Shown here piece by piece: positions 8,885 to 16,970 of a stretch of DNA of 64,000 bases. Numbering within the stretch: the first letter of the stretch is position 1; every line of letters begins with the position of its first letter. The stretch is from assembly GCA_964646615.1 (NCBI GenBank), contig CAZYEV010000008.1:62001-126000 (forward strand), given 5' to 3'. Below the pieces are notes generated by a model, which made no database searches, was not told the origin of the DNA, and worked only from the letters and a program-made list of their open reading frames with translations. Origin of the DNA: M3007 sp964646615 (GTDB lineage Bacteria; Bacteroidota; Bacteroidia; Chitinophagales; Saprospiraceae). The position numbers and the translations under genes are program-made.

Positions 8885-9889
8885 TTAGAGCACATTGACC
8901 TCAGGCTCCAGCGCGATGCCGAAGCGCTCGGCTACGGAGGCGGCAATGGCTTGAGCCAGTGCATAAGCCTCTTGCCCAGTGGCGCCCCCGTGGTTGACCA
9001 GCACGAGGGCCTGTTTTTCGTAGCAGCCCACATTGCCCACGCGACGGCCCTTCCAGCCGCATTGTTCGATGAGCCAGCCAGCAGGCACCTTAATGTGCCC
9101 ATTAGGCAGCGGATAATGTGGCGCGTTCGGGTATTGCTGGCGGATGTTTTCCCAAACCTCTGGGCCAACTTCAGGATTTTTGAAAAAACTGCCGCAGTTG
9201 CCAATGATTGCCGGGTCAGGGAGTTTGGCCTGCCGGATGCGCACGACGGCTTCGCTGATGTCGGCAGGCGTAGGGTGAGCGACGCCCATACTGGCTAAAG
9301 TGCGCGCCACGTCGCCGTAGGAGGTGTTGAGCCGATGGCGGTCGGTGGTCAGCGAAAGCGTAACGGCGGTGATGCACCAGCGGCCCTTCTCGTGTTGTTT
9401 GAAAATGCTGTCGCGATAACCGAACCGGCACTCGCTTCGAGTGAACCGGCGCAGGCGGCCAGTAGCAAGTTCGACGGCTTCGAGGCTGACAAAGACGTCT
9501 TTAAGCTCGACGCCGTAAGCGCCGATGTTTTGCACGGGTGCAGCGCCCACCGAGCCGGGGATGAGGCTCAGGTTTTCGATGCCGCCCAGCCCTTGCCGGA
9601 CGGCCCATAGCACTAAGTCGTGCCACACTTCGCCGCCGCCGATGCGCACCCAGAGGCGATGCGGGAAGCGCCGCACCACCTCGATGCCGCAGATGCGATT
9701 GCGCGCTACGGTGCCGGGCCAATCCTGGGTGAAAAGGATGTTGCTGCCACCGCCCAGCACGAGCACGGGTCGTGTGGCCTGGCGCAAGGCGGCGCGGAGT
9801 TCGTCCACAGAGGCGACCTCAATAAAGGCAGCGGCGGTGGCCTCGACGCCAAAGGTGTTATAGGGTCGGAGCGAGACGTTGTGGTTCAT
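8885..9889 (-). CDS. murB: UDP-N-acetylenolpyruvoylglucosamine reductase
   Basis: Reduces UDP-GlcNAc-enolpyruvate to UDP-MurNAc with NADPH and FAD in cytoplasmic peptidoglycan synthesis. 334 residues, normal for a type I MurB. Visible motifs are the FAD-binding GGGSNILF, the GSVGAAPVQNIGAYG loop, the catalytic-serine region CGSFFKNP, and the C-terminal EPEV glutamate. Its start overlaps the upstream gene by 4 bases (ATGA arrangement), which implies coupled translation with the secreted protein before it. Confidence 0.96.
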   Translation of the reverse strand: MNHNVSLRPYNTFGVEATAAAFIEVASVDELRAALRQATRPVLVLGGGSNILFTQDWPGTVARNRICGIEVVRRFPHRLWVRIGGGEVWHDLVLWAVRQGLGGIENLSLIPGSVGAAPVQNIGAYGVELKDVFVSLEAVELATGRLRRFTRSECRFGYRDSIFKQHEKGRWCITAVTLSLTTDRHRLNTSYGDVARTLASMGVAHPTPADISEAVVRIRQAKLPDPAIIGNCGSFFKNPEVGPEVWENIRQQYPNAPHYPLPNGHIKVPAGWLIEQCGWKGRRVGNVGCYEKQALVLVNHGGATGQEAYALAQAIAASVAERFGIALEPEVNVL

Positions 9890-11055
9890 CCTTTGAGCAG
9901 GCAGCCCAATTGGCGGGCGATGAGGTCTACCTGATGGATTTCATAATCTTCGTAGCCGGTGGCCCAGGCAATGCGAACTTTATCCAGAAGGCTTTTTTGC
10001 ATTTTTTTCAATGCGGCGGCATCCAGCACGTATTGGCCTGTAAAGGTGTGGGTGATTTTGTCGTCGCTGGTGCGGCCTTCGTCGGCGCGGAGGTTGGTCA
10101 GAGCGAGGGTTTCACCGTCTAAGAATTTAAGGATAGCGACGCCGTTTTTGGGCAGGCTACCGAAGGCGCGTTTGGCGTTGGCGTCGCTGATGGTAAAGGT
10201 GAGGTTGAGCAGGTAGAGTTTGCCGTTTTGGCTGACAGAGGCCTGGCAAATGATGTGTTCGCGCCCTTGCAGGTAGGGCCGCAGTGAGGGGTTGGTATAC
10301 CGGAAGAGTTCCTCGCGCTGCAGCTCGCGCCGGCGTTCGCCGGAGAATTCGTCGCGGGCGTCGGTGGTCAGCACGCAGCTGCGGCCAGGCGGATGGAGCA
10401 TGACATCGGCAGCGGGGTCGTATTTTTTGAATACGGGCCGTCGCGGCGCAGGTGGCGGTGCGGCGGGCGGCATGGCTTCGGAGGTGTTGGCAGGCATTTC
10501 AGCCGGAGCCGCAGGTGTGGTATCGGTGCGCGTGCCGACGTTTTCGAGGATTTCGGCAATGGGCCGTTCGGGTGGAGGTGGTATCAGGGCTTGCACCTGT
10601 TTGTAGAGTTTGGGCAGGCTCTTGCGCAAGGTACGCGGCGGCTGCTCGGCAGCTTTTTGCACCGACACGAGTACGCGGTCGGCTTTTTGGAGGTCTTGCA
10701 GGGCAATTTTCTCATTCTTCTGAGCATCTCGGACGGCCTGGGCGAGCAGGCGGACGTCTTCGCCGGAGGCGCTGGAGTCGGCCATTGTGGCCGTCAGTTG
10801 CTCCGACAACACCTCGCGTTCGAGCGTGGCGCGCTGGGCTTTGCGGTAAAAGACTTCCCGGATGTCGGCCGTTTGGCTGGCTAAGCGGCGCGCCAGGTCG
10901 GTTATCTCCTCGTCGGGCAGGGTGTCCAGACGCGGCAGCGCGTCGAGCACGGGAAAGTCGGGGTGCTGGCCATGAGCAGCCCGGCCTGTTAGCAAGGCCG
11001 CAGCCAGGAATGCTATTGGCAGGAGTCGAGGAGCGACAGTTAGGTTGCTGAACAT
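9886..11055 (-). CDS. Secreted or periplasmic protein of unknown function
   Basis: 389 residues, family not recognised. A signal peptide (to about residue 29, ending AHGQ) is followed by a helical, charged coiled-coil region (about 45-150), a Pro/Ala-rich linker (about 150-210) and a mixed alpha/beta C-terminal domain with a repeated L-x-L strand pattern and two cysteines far apart. It overlaps murB by 4 bases, so the pair is one transcription unit. A link to cell-wall building is suggested by that context only. Confidence 0.72.
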   Translation of the reverse strand: MFSNLTVAPRLLPIAFLAAALLTGRAAHGQHPDFPVLDALPRLDTLPDEEITDLARRLASQTADIREVFYRKAQRATLEREVLSEQLTATMADSSASGEDVRLLAQAVRDAQKNEKIALQDLQKADRVLVSVQKAAEQPPRTLRKSLPKLYKQVQALIPPPPERPIAEILENVGTRTDTTPAAPAEMPANTSEAMPPAAPPPAPRRPVFKKYDPAADVMLHPPGRSCVLTTDARDEFSGERRRELQREELFRYTNPSLRPYLQGREHIICQASVSQNGKLYLLNLTFTISDANAKRAFGSLPKNGVAILKFLDGETLALTNLRADEGRTSDDKITHTFTGQYVLDAAALKKMQKSLLDKVRIAWATGYEDYEIHQVDLIARQLGCLLKG

Positions 11056-11121
11056 GTTTTGGGCAAAAGAAGGCCGGCCGGGTTTTTACGTCTTTACCGG
11101 CCAAAAGGATGTTCTAAAAAG

Positions 11122-11628
11122 TCAGTGAGTTCCCGTTAAGCGGGCATAGTAGATGTAGTCTGTCTGTGGCGGGTCGGTAAAACCCAAAGCGCGTCCCATC
11201 GTTACCAGCTGGCCGCGGTGATAGGTGGAATGCTGGACGCAGTGCAGGAGCATTTGATAGCGCGGGCGAGTATCTTCTTTGCCGCTGAAGAGACGAAAGG
11301 TGCAGGTCTGCTGAAAGAAGTCGTTGGGCTGCTCCTGCACGTATTCCGTCAGAGCGGCAGAGGCGGCGAGCAGGCCGTCGAGAACCTCGTAAGTCGTTCC
11401 CTGAAAGACGGTAGGCAGGAATGGCTCGGTGGGTTGTTGGCGCAGGCGTTCTAACCAGATTTTTTCGGCGCCCCACATATGCAGGAGCGTATCGCGCAGG
11501 GTCGGAAAGCTGGAGGCAACAGGCGCCGTCATGGCTGCCTGCGGCTTGCTGCGCAGCCATTGCACCATGGCTGCGTTGGCCCAGCGATTGTAGGCCGTGT
11601 AGTCTTTGAGTAGCGCTTCGAGCGTCAT
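11122..11628 (-). CDS. DinB family protein
   Basis: 168 residues with the four-helix-bundle pattern of DinB/YfiT proteins. The likely metal triad is a His in helix 2 (DTLLHMWGAEKIW) and two in helix 4 (QHSTYHRGQL). DinB-fold proteins are mostly thiol-dependent transferases or of unknown activity. The ATG at 11628 begins the helix-1 motif with DYTAYNRWAN. It is divergent from the prolyl oligopeptidase gene, with a TACCTTTG box on its own strand at 11682-11689. Confidence 0.85.
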   Translation of the reverse strand: MTLEALLKDYTAYNRWANAAMVQWLRSKPQAAMTAPVASSFPTLRDTLLHMWGAEKIWLERLRQQPTEPFLPTVFQGTTYEVLDGLLAASAALTEYVQEQPNDFFQQTCTFRLFSGKEDTRPRYQMLLHCVQHSTYHRGQLVTMGRALGFTDPPQTDYIYYARLTGTH

Positions 11629-11681
11629 GCTGAGGTCATTTTTGCGTGCAAATTCGGGCATTTGCCCGTTCTTTGGCCCCA

Positions 11682-11689
11682 CAAAGGTA
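11682..11689 (-). promoter_or_regulatory. Candidate -7 box for the DinB gene
   Basis: TACCTTTG on the minus strand, 53 bases before the chosen ATG at 11628. It matches TAnnTTTG fully; no convincing -33 element. Confidence 0.4.
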
Positions 11690-11710
11690 CCTGTTACAGC
11701 TTGTTCGATT

Positions 11711-13870
11711 ATGCCAACGACTTTTTTTAAGAATGCCCTCCTCCTGCTAACTATGTGTGTTGCAGCGGCTTGTGGCTCTGACCCGAAACCTCAGAGCAAG
11801 TACGATTTCAAACCCATACCCTTCACCTACCCCGAAACGCGACGCGACACCACCGTACGCGACGACTACTTCGGCACCATTGTCGAAGACCCCTACCGGT
11901 GGCTGGAAGACGACCAGAGCGAAGAGACAAAAGCCTGGGTCAAGGCGCAAAACGCCGTAACCTTTGGCTATCTGGAGCAAATACCCTTCCGCAACAAAAT
12001 CAAAGAGCGGCTGGAGGAAATCTGGAACTTTGAGAAGTACAGCACGCCGTTCAAGAAGGCCAATTACTTCTACTACTTCAAAAACGACGGCCTGCAAAAC
12101 CAAAGCGTATTGTATCGCCAGGCCACGCTCGACGGCGAGCCGGAGCTGGTGCTCGACCCCAATACGTTCAGCGCCGACGGCACTACGTCGCTGCAAGAGC
12201 TGGGCTTTTCGCGCGATGGGCGCTATCTGGCCTACGCCATTTCGGAAGGCGGTTCTGACTGGCGCACCATTCTGGTCAAAGACCTGCAAACGGGCCAGAT
12301 GCTGCCCGACCAGATTAAATGGGCCAAATTCACCGGTATCGGCTGGGCGGGCAATGGCTTTTACTACACCCGTTACCCCGAACCCAAAGAAGGCGACAAG
12401 CTCAAGGGCGCCAACCAGAACAGCGCCATCTACTACCACACGCTGGGCCAGCCGCAAAGCGCCGACCGACTGGTACACCGCGACCCCAAGCACCCCAATC
12501 ACTATTTCAATGCCGGCACGACCGAAGACGAGCGCTTCCTCTTTATCGCCGGCGCCGAAAGCACCAGTGGCAACACCCTGGCCTTCCAGGACCTGAGCAA
12601 ACCCAATGCGCGCCTGACGCCCATTTACACGAAGTTTGACTACGACTTCAGCGTCGTGGAAAACCTCGGCGACCAGCTGCTCATTCTGACCAACCATTCT
12701 GCACCCAAACAGCGGCTCATTTTGGTGAACACAACCCGTCCCGAGGAAGCGAACTGGAAGACGCTCATTGCTGAGGACTCCTCTGATGTGCTGCAAAGCG
12801 CCGCCGTTTGTGGCGATAAAATCGTGTGCACCTACCTGCACAACGCCGCCAGTGCCCTGCGCGTGTTCGACCTCGAAGGTCGCTTTGTGCGCGAAGTGGC
12901 ATTGCCCGAAATCGGTACCGTAGGCGCCGTCCAGGGCAAACTGGGCGAGGCGCTGGCGTTCTTCTCGTTCTCGTCCTTCCTGCGCCCGGTTACCATCTAC
13001 ACGCTGGATATGAATACGTTAGAAACGCGCGTGTTCAAAGCGCCCAAGATGGCTTTCAACCCCGACGCTTACACCACCGAGCAGGTGTGGTACACAAGCA
13101 AAGACAGCACGCGCGTGCCCATGTTCATCACGCGCAAGAAAAACATCGCCTTAGACGGCCAGAACCCTGCCCTACTGTACGGCTATGGCGGCTTCAACAT
13201 CTCGCTGACGCCGGGCTTTTCGGCCTCGCGAGCGGCCCTGCTGGAGAACAACGGCATCTACGTCGTGGCCAACCTTCGAGGCGGCGGCGAGTTTGGAGAG
13301 CAATGGCACAAAGCCGGCACCAAGTGTCAGAAGCAGAATGTTTTTGACGACTTCATCGCTGCTGCCGAGTACCTCATCGAAAAGCAGTACACCAGCCCGC
13401 CGCGCTTGGCCATCGAGGGTGGCTCCAACGGCGGCCTGCTCGTGGGTGCCTGCATGACCCAGCGGCCCGACCTCTTCGGCGTGTGCTTCCCGCGCGTGGG
13501 CGTGCTCGACATGCTGCGCTACCACAAGTTCACCATCGGCTACGCCTGGGCGGTGGACTACGGACGCAGCGACAACCCGGAGGAGTTCTCCTGCCTCATC
13601 AAGTACTCGCCGCTGCACAACGTGCGCCCTACCGCCTATCCGGCCACGATGATTACCACCGCCGACCACGACGACCGCGTAGTGCCTGCACATTCGTTCA
13701 AATTCGCCGCCGCTCTGCAGGCTAACCAGCAGGGCGATAAGCCTGTGCTCATCCGTATCGAGACCAGCGCTGGCCACGGCGCCGGCAAGCCCACCAGCAA
13801 ACTTTTGGAAGAGGCTGCCGACCTGCTGGCCTTCATGTTCTACCAAATGAAGGCGCCGGTAGTGTATTGA
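11711..13870 (+). CDS. Prolyl oligopeptidase lipoprotein (S9A)
   Basis: Cleaves short peptides after proline. 719 residues with a lipoprotein signal (Leu-rich core, then AAAC; Cys about 18), the N-terminal segment DPYRWLEDD typical of the family, a seven-bladed propeller (about 90-430), and the hydrolase domain. The catalytic triad is Ser572 in GGSNGG, Asp in the DHDDRVVP loop (654/655) and His689 in AGHGAGK. It is probably anchored in the envelope and takes part in peptide uptake. The ATG at 11711 is chosen because the lipobox follows; a longer frame would overlap the DinB gene. Confidence 0.95.
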   Translation: MPTTFFKNALLLLTMCVAAACGSDPKPQSKYDFKPIPFTYPETRRDTTVRDDYFGTIVEDPYRWLEDDQSEETKAWVKAQNAVTFGYLEQIPFRNKIKERLEEIWNFEKYSTPFKKANYFYYFKNDGLQNQSVLYRQATLDGEPELVLDPNTFSADGTTSLQELGFSRDGRYLAYAISEGGSDWRTILVKDLQTGQMLPDQIKWAKFTGIGWAGNGFYYTRYPEPKEGDKLKGANQNSAIYYHTLGQPQSADRLVHRDPKHPNHYFNAGTTEDERFLFIAGAESTSGNTLAFQDLSKPNARLTPIYTKFDYDFSVVENLGDQLLILTNHSAPKQRLILVNTTRPEEANWKTLIAEDSSDVLQSAAVCGDKIVCTYLHNAASALRVFDLEGRFVREVALPEIGTVGAVQGKLGEALAFFSFSSFLRPVTIYTLDMNTLETRVFKAPKMAFNPDAYTTEQVWYTSKDSTRVPMFITRKKNIALDGQNPALLYGYGGFNISLTPGFSASRAALLENNGIYVVANLRGGGEFGEQWHKAGTKCQKQNVFDDFIAAAEYLIEKQYTSPPRLAIEGGSNGGLLVGACMTQRPDLFGVCFPRVGVLDMLRYHKFTIGYAWAVDYGRSDNPEEFSCLIKYSPLHNVRPTAYPATMITTADHDDRVVPAHSFKFAAALQANQQGDKPVLIRIETSAGHGAGKPTSKLLEEAADLLAFMFYQMKAPVVY

Positions 13871-13876
13871 GGCGGC

Positions 13877-14872
13877 CTATTCGTTCAAAAGACTGCGCAC
13901 ATCCGCCTCGCTGAGGCCCGTTTCGCGCATCACCTCCTCGACGGTGGCGCCGGCGTTGAGCATGTGGCGGGCAAACTTCATGGCCTGGGCGCGAAGCTGG
14001 GCCTGGGCTTTCAGCTCATTTTTTAGCGCTTCTTCTTCTCGTCTTCGGGCCTCTGCTGCTATTCTTCGAGCCTCCGCCTCGCGCTTCAGAGCATCCTCCT
14101 TTTCCTCTTGCAAGCGAAGGATAGCCGTTTCTTGTTCTCCAAACTCAATGGCGGCCCATTGCTCTGCGGCCAGACGGCGCCGCGCCTCTTCGTCCAAAAG
14201 TGGCCGGCTCAGGTATTCGGCGATGTCTTCAAACCCCTCTGGCACCGCTGGTAGGTCTAAGATATAGCCCAAAGGCTGCACCCAGCGCTGGTCGAAAAGC
14301 GTCAGCAGGCGCTCCAGTGGCGTCTGGCGCACCAATGGCAGGCGCCGCAACTGGATGACGTAGGTGGTGTGCGTCAGCAAGTCAATGAAATCGCTCTTGA
14401 CCTCTACCCTCTCTTGAGTCGTCAGATCGGTAGCGCAATGGTTAAAGCGCACGGCCATGTGTGGGATGTCCAGCACATTGTAGCCCAGGATGTAAATGGT
14501 GATAATGGGCCGAGGCCTGTAAATCGCTTGCGGTTCACTCACCTCAGATGCTGCCACTGCTTCCGTGCGCTCGAGGGCGTACACCTGGCTCAGGTACGTA
14601 CGGAAGCGCCTCAGCGTGCCGGTAGTTCGCCATTTCTGCAATTCGATGTGTACCTCTTCTTCCCGTCCGTCAGCGTCCCGAATGAGGGCACGATAGTCCA
14701 TGCGATACAGGGTGAACAGCTGTTTGCCTCCCTCGACAACGGTTTCCTGAGGCTCGGCCTTTAGGGCGACCACCTGCTTGTCCAGGATAACCGACAGGAC
14801 TTTGCATGCCAGCGTCGGGTTGGACATCAAATGCTTAAAGGCGCCATCGTATAACGGGTTGGCAATTTGCAT
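13877..14872 (-). CDS. Rpn-like PD-(D/E)XK nuclease family protein
   Basis: 331 residues. It opens with DGAFKHLMSNPTLACKVL and has a nuclease core of D-Y-R-A then E-V-H-I-E-L-Q-K (about residues 58-80), the pattern of the Rpn recombination-promoting nuclease/transposase-like family. The C-terminal 90 residues are a charged helix (Glu/Arg/Ala repeats) ending in a small helical domain with G-L-S-E-A-D-V. Genes like this are often multi-copy in a genome and move, but I see no transposon ends here. The start at 14872 is the first ATG before MQIANPLYDG. Confidence 0.83.
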   Translation of the reverse strand: MQIANPLYDGAFKHLMSNPTLACKVLSVILDKQVVALKAEPQETVVEGGKQLFTLYRMDYRALIRDADGREEEVHIELQKWRTTGTLRRFRTYLSQVYALERTEAVAASEVSEPQAIYRPRPIITIYILGYNVLDIPHMAVRFNHCATDLTTQERVEVKSDFIDLLTHTTYVIQLRRLPLVRQTPLERLLTLFDQRWVQPLGYILDLPAVPEGFEDIAEYLSRPLLDEEARRRLAAEQWAAIEFGEQETAILRLQEEKEDALKREAEARRIAAEARRREEEALKNELKAQAQLRAQAMKFARHMLNAGATVEEVMRETGLSEADVRSLLNE

Positions 14873-14920
14873 GCAACAAAAGTACGGGATTAACCAATAA
14901 AGGCCAAAATGTTTTGAAAA

Positions 14921-14959
14921 CCAGAGGCGACACCTCCTGGCCGGAGATGTCGCCTCTGG
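14921..14959 (-). terminator. Intrinsic terminator of the Lys1-like gene
   Basis: 12-base perfect stem (CCAGAGGCGACA with TGTCGCCTCTGG), which extends through CCTCC/GGAG, 22 bases after the stop at 14981, followed on the minus strand by TTTTC. It separates that gene from the Rpn-like gene. Confidence 0.7.
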
Positions 14960-14980
14960 TTTGTGCACTCGTGGCCGGCG

Positions 14981-16195
14981 TCAGGCGGTTTCGTACACGT
15001 AGTCGCTCAGGTAGGCGTACGGTTCGGTCAGGTGGCCGCCTTCGGCGATGGTGGCGCGTCGGATGACAGGCGCCTGGGGGCCGTGGAGCAGTTCGGGCAG
15101 CACATTTTCCAGCAGTTGGCGGCCGAAGAACTCCGAGGCGTCGCGGGGCAGTTCGGAGGGCAGGTTGTCTATGGCCATGACGTCCACGCCGTCGGGCGAG
15201 AAGGGCGGGCATTCCTGACCGGTGTAGCGATGAATGCCATAGACCGGGTCGGCGATGGTGCTGGGCCGGATGGTGGTGGGCACCGACGCATTGGGGGCGA
15301 TGTCGCACGAAATATCGGCGATGACCTGGAGGCTAAAGCCTTCTTCGGCCATGTCGGCCAGGGTGAAGAACTGAGGCGCTTTGGGGTCGTAGTAGATGCC
15401 GTTGATAAAGATATCGGCGCGGTGGGCGTAGGGTTTGAAGACGCTCACATATTCGTCGCCGTGGGCGTAGAAGTGGGCTTTATCAAAGATGCGCGGCCCG
15501 TCGCGGTGCTGCACGTAGTCGTGGGCGAAGAGTTGAGTAAAGACCGGCTGGTCGAAGTCTTTTTTCAGGAAGTCGCGCGGCGACACCTGATGGATACCCA
15601 TATCGCGCAGGTTGCGAATAGCGCCAGAGGCAACGCGCCCACTGCCGGTCAGGACGATGCGCACCGGCGGCAGCGTCAGGTGTGTGTATTGCGCTTTAGC
15701 TTCCGCATAGTCGTGGCACTGGTACATGCGGGACAACGAGAACAGCCCGGTGCGCCGTCCGTAGGTCCATAAGCCATTGTGGGCTCCGACTAAACCGGCA
15801 TAAAAGCCGAAGGCGATGAGGCGGTCGCCGCGGTCATCGGTGATTTTTTCAAAGTCTATCAGGCGGATTTTTTTCTCCAAAATCGCCTGAAGCAGTCGGC
15901 GGTTGTGCGCCTGCTTTTTGACGGTATGGGAGAAAAACAGGTAGGTCTTATTGGGGATGAGCTGCTCGACAGGTACCTCCTTGACGCCCAGCAGAATGTC
16001 GCAATCGCTCACGTCGTCTCGGAGCGCAATGCCTGCGGCCTCGTATTCGCTATCGCGGAAGCAGCGCTCCGGCGAAGGCTGTACGACAACCTCTATGCCG
16101 AGTTGCTCCATGGCCTGGCGACACTGCGCCGGAGACAGCGGCGCACGCGCATCAGGAGGGACTTTCCCCTCTCGAATCACTCCAATTTTCAGCAT
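14981..16195 (-). CDS. Lys1-like saccharopine dehydrogenase / alanine dehydrogenase superfamily
   Basis: 404 residues of the AlaDh/PNT-type fold. The N-terminal part (KIGVIREGKVPPDARAPLS) and a middle segment (RLIAFGFYAGLVGAHNGL) match saccharopine dehydrogenase (Lys1, NAD+, lysine-forming) and its lysine-ketoglutarate reductase cousin. The nucleotide fold has VLTGSGRVASGA (about residues 175-186). The chemistry would be reversible saccharopine to lysine plus 2-oxoglutarate, or a related reaction; the exact substrate is uncertain. The ATG at 16195 is the start of the fold; upstream of it is a TATCTTTG box. Confidence 0.75.
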   Translation of the reverse strand: MLKIGVIREGKVPPDARAPLSPAQCRQAMEQLGIEVVVQPSPERCFRDSEYEAAGIALRDDVSDCDILLGVKEVPVEQLIPNKTYLFFSHTVKKQAHNRRLLQAILEKKIRLIDFEKITDDRGDRLIAFGFYAGLVGAHNGLWTYGRRTGLFSLSRMYQCHDYAEAKAQYTHLTLPPVRIVLTGSGRVASGAIRNLRDMGIHQVSPRDFLKKDFDQPVFTQLFAHDYVQHRDGPRIFDKAHFYAHGDEYVSVFKPYAHRADIFINGIYYDPKAPQFFTLADMAEEGFSLQVIADISCDIAPNASVPTTIRPSTIADPVYGIHRYTGQECPPFSPDGVDVMAIDNLPSELPRDASEFFGRQLLENVLPELLHGPQAPVIRRATIAEGGHLTEPYAYLSDYVYETA

Positions 16196-16264
16196 GACAA
16201 AAAAAGTGCATAAAAACCTGTTACCTCTCGCCGGCTTTGCGTCTTTAGCCCTCGAAAAGCGGCG

Positions 16265-16272
16265 CAAAGATA
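16265..16272 (-). promoter_or_regulatory. Candidate -7 box for the Lys1-like gene
   Basis: TATCTTTG on the minus strand, 69 bases before the ATG at 16195. Full match to TAnnTTTG. Confidence 0.4.
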
Positions 16273-16358
16273 GACCAACCCAGCGGCGATAAACCCGGAG
16301 GAACGACCCTTTCAAACAAAATCACCGCGAGCCGAACTAATCCCACACCGAAAGCGTT

Positions 16359-16366
16359 TATCTTTG
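16359..16366 (+). promoter_or_regulatory. Candidate -7 box for ssrA
   Basis: TATCTTTG ends 11 bases before the first base of the mature tmRNA (16378), so the distance to the start of transcription fits. It is the most convincing promoter in the window, since the RNA end is fixed independently. Confidence 0.55.
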
Positions 16367-16377
16367 CCCTTTGCAAT

Positions 16378-16748
16378 GGGCCTGTACCTGGTATTGACGG
16401 GAAAGGGAAGTTGCATCGTAAGCATGCCGGAGCATGAGCGTTTGCCTCCGTATCAAACAGCGCTCGACACATAAGTGGCAACTATAGCTACGCAATGGCT
16501 GCCTAATCTGGGAGATTAGAAAGCCTTTATGCCGCACGGTTGAGGTCCCATACACATCGTGCCGCGTATCAGCTCCCTGGGACTATCCGGCGGAACGCCG
16601 TTACCGCTCGGAGACATCCTAACGGCTAAGGCGCGGACTGGTCGGCTTCGGAACCTACCCCGCGCTCGAAAACCTCAATCTGGAGCTAAGCATGTAGAAA
16701 GCGATGTAGCGCTTTGTCCGGACGCGGGTTCGACTCCCGCCAGGTCCA
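16378..16748 (+). ncRNA. ssrA: Transfer-messenger RNA (tmRNA)
   Basis: Releases ribosomes stuck on broken mRNAs and tags the unfinished proteins for degradation. The 5' end GGGCCTG pairs with CAGGTCC (16741-16747), one G-U pair, and the T arm GCGGG-TTCGACT-CCCGC comes just before it. Position 16748 is the unpaired discriminator A; CCA is not encoded. The tag reading frame (16477-16506) gives G-N-Y-S-Y-A-M-A-A then stop, so with the Ala carried by the tmRNA the tag is AGNYSYAMAA. The sequence before the resume codon GGC is ATAAGT, like the known UAGUC-type element. About 371 bases, a normal one-piece form. Confidence 0.9.
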
Positions 16749-16756
16749 CTACCCAG

Positions 16757-16793
16757 AAACGAGTCGCCTCCCTGACGAGGCGGCTCGTTTTGC
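16757..16793 (+). terminator. Intrinsic terminator of ssrA
   Basis: Stem AAACGAGTCGCCTC with GAGGCGGCTCGTTT (one G-T wobble) around CCTGAC, followed by a short T/G run. It starts 9 bases after the tmRNA 3' end. Confidence 0.8.
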
Positions 16794-16970
16794 TTATGGA
16801 AAAACACGGGAGCAGCTTTTTGCTCATAGACCTTCGGCGCCTTATTCTGGTTTTCAAAGGCTTTTTTTCGCACTTGTAAGTGAGCGCCCTTGTGAAAATG
16901 CCTAACAAGCGTATATTTGCCATTTGTAGGCAGTGCTTTCATTGGTTGCCTCCCATAGAGCCGTCTTATC

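Noticed and set aside
13877..14959. Transposon carrying the Rpn-like gene.
   Set aside because: The inverted repeat at 14921-14959 is an internal stem followed by T-run (terminator), not the ends of an element; no target duplication found.
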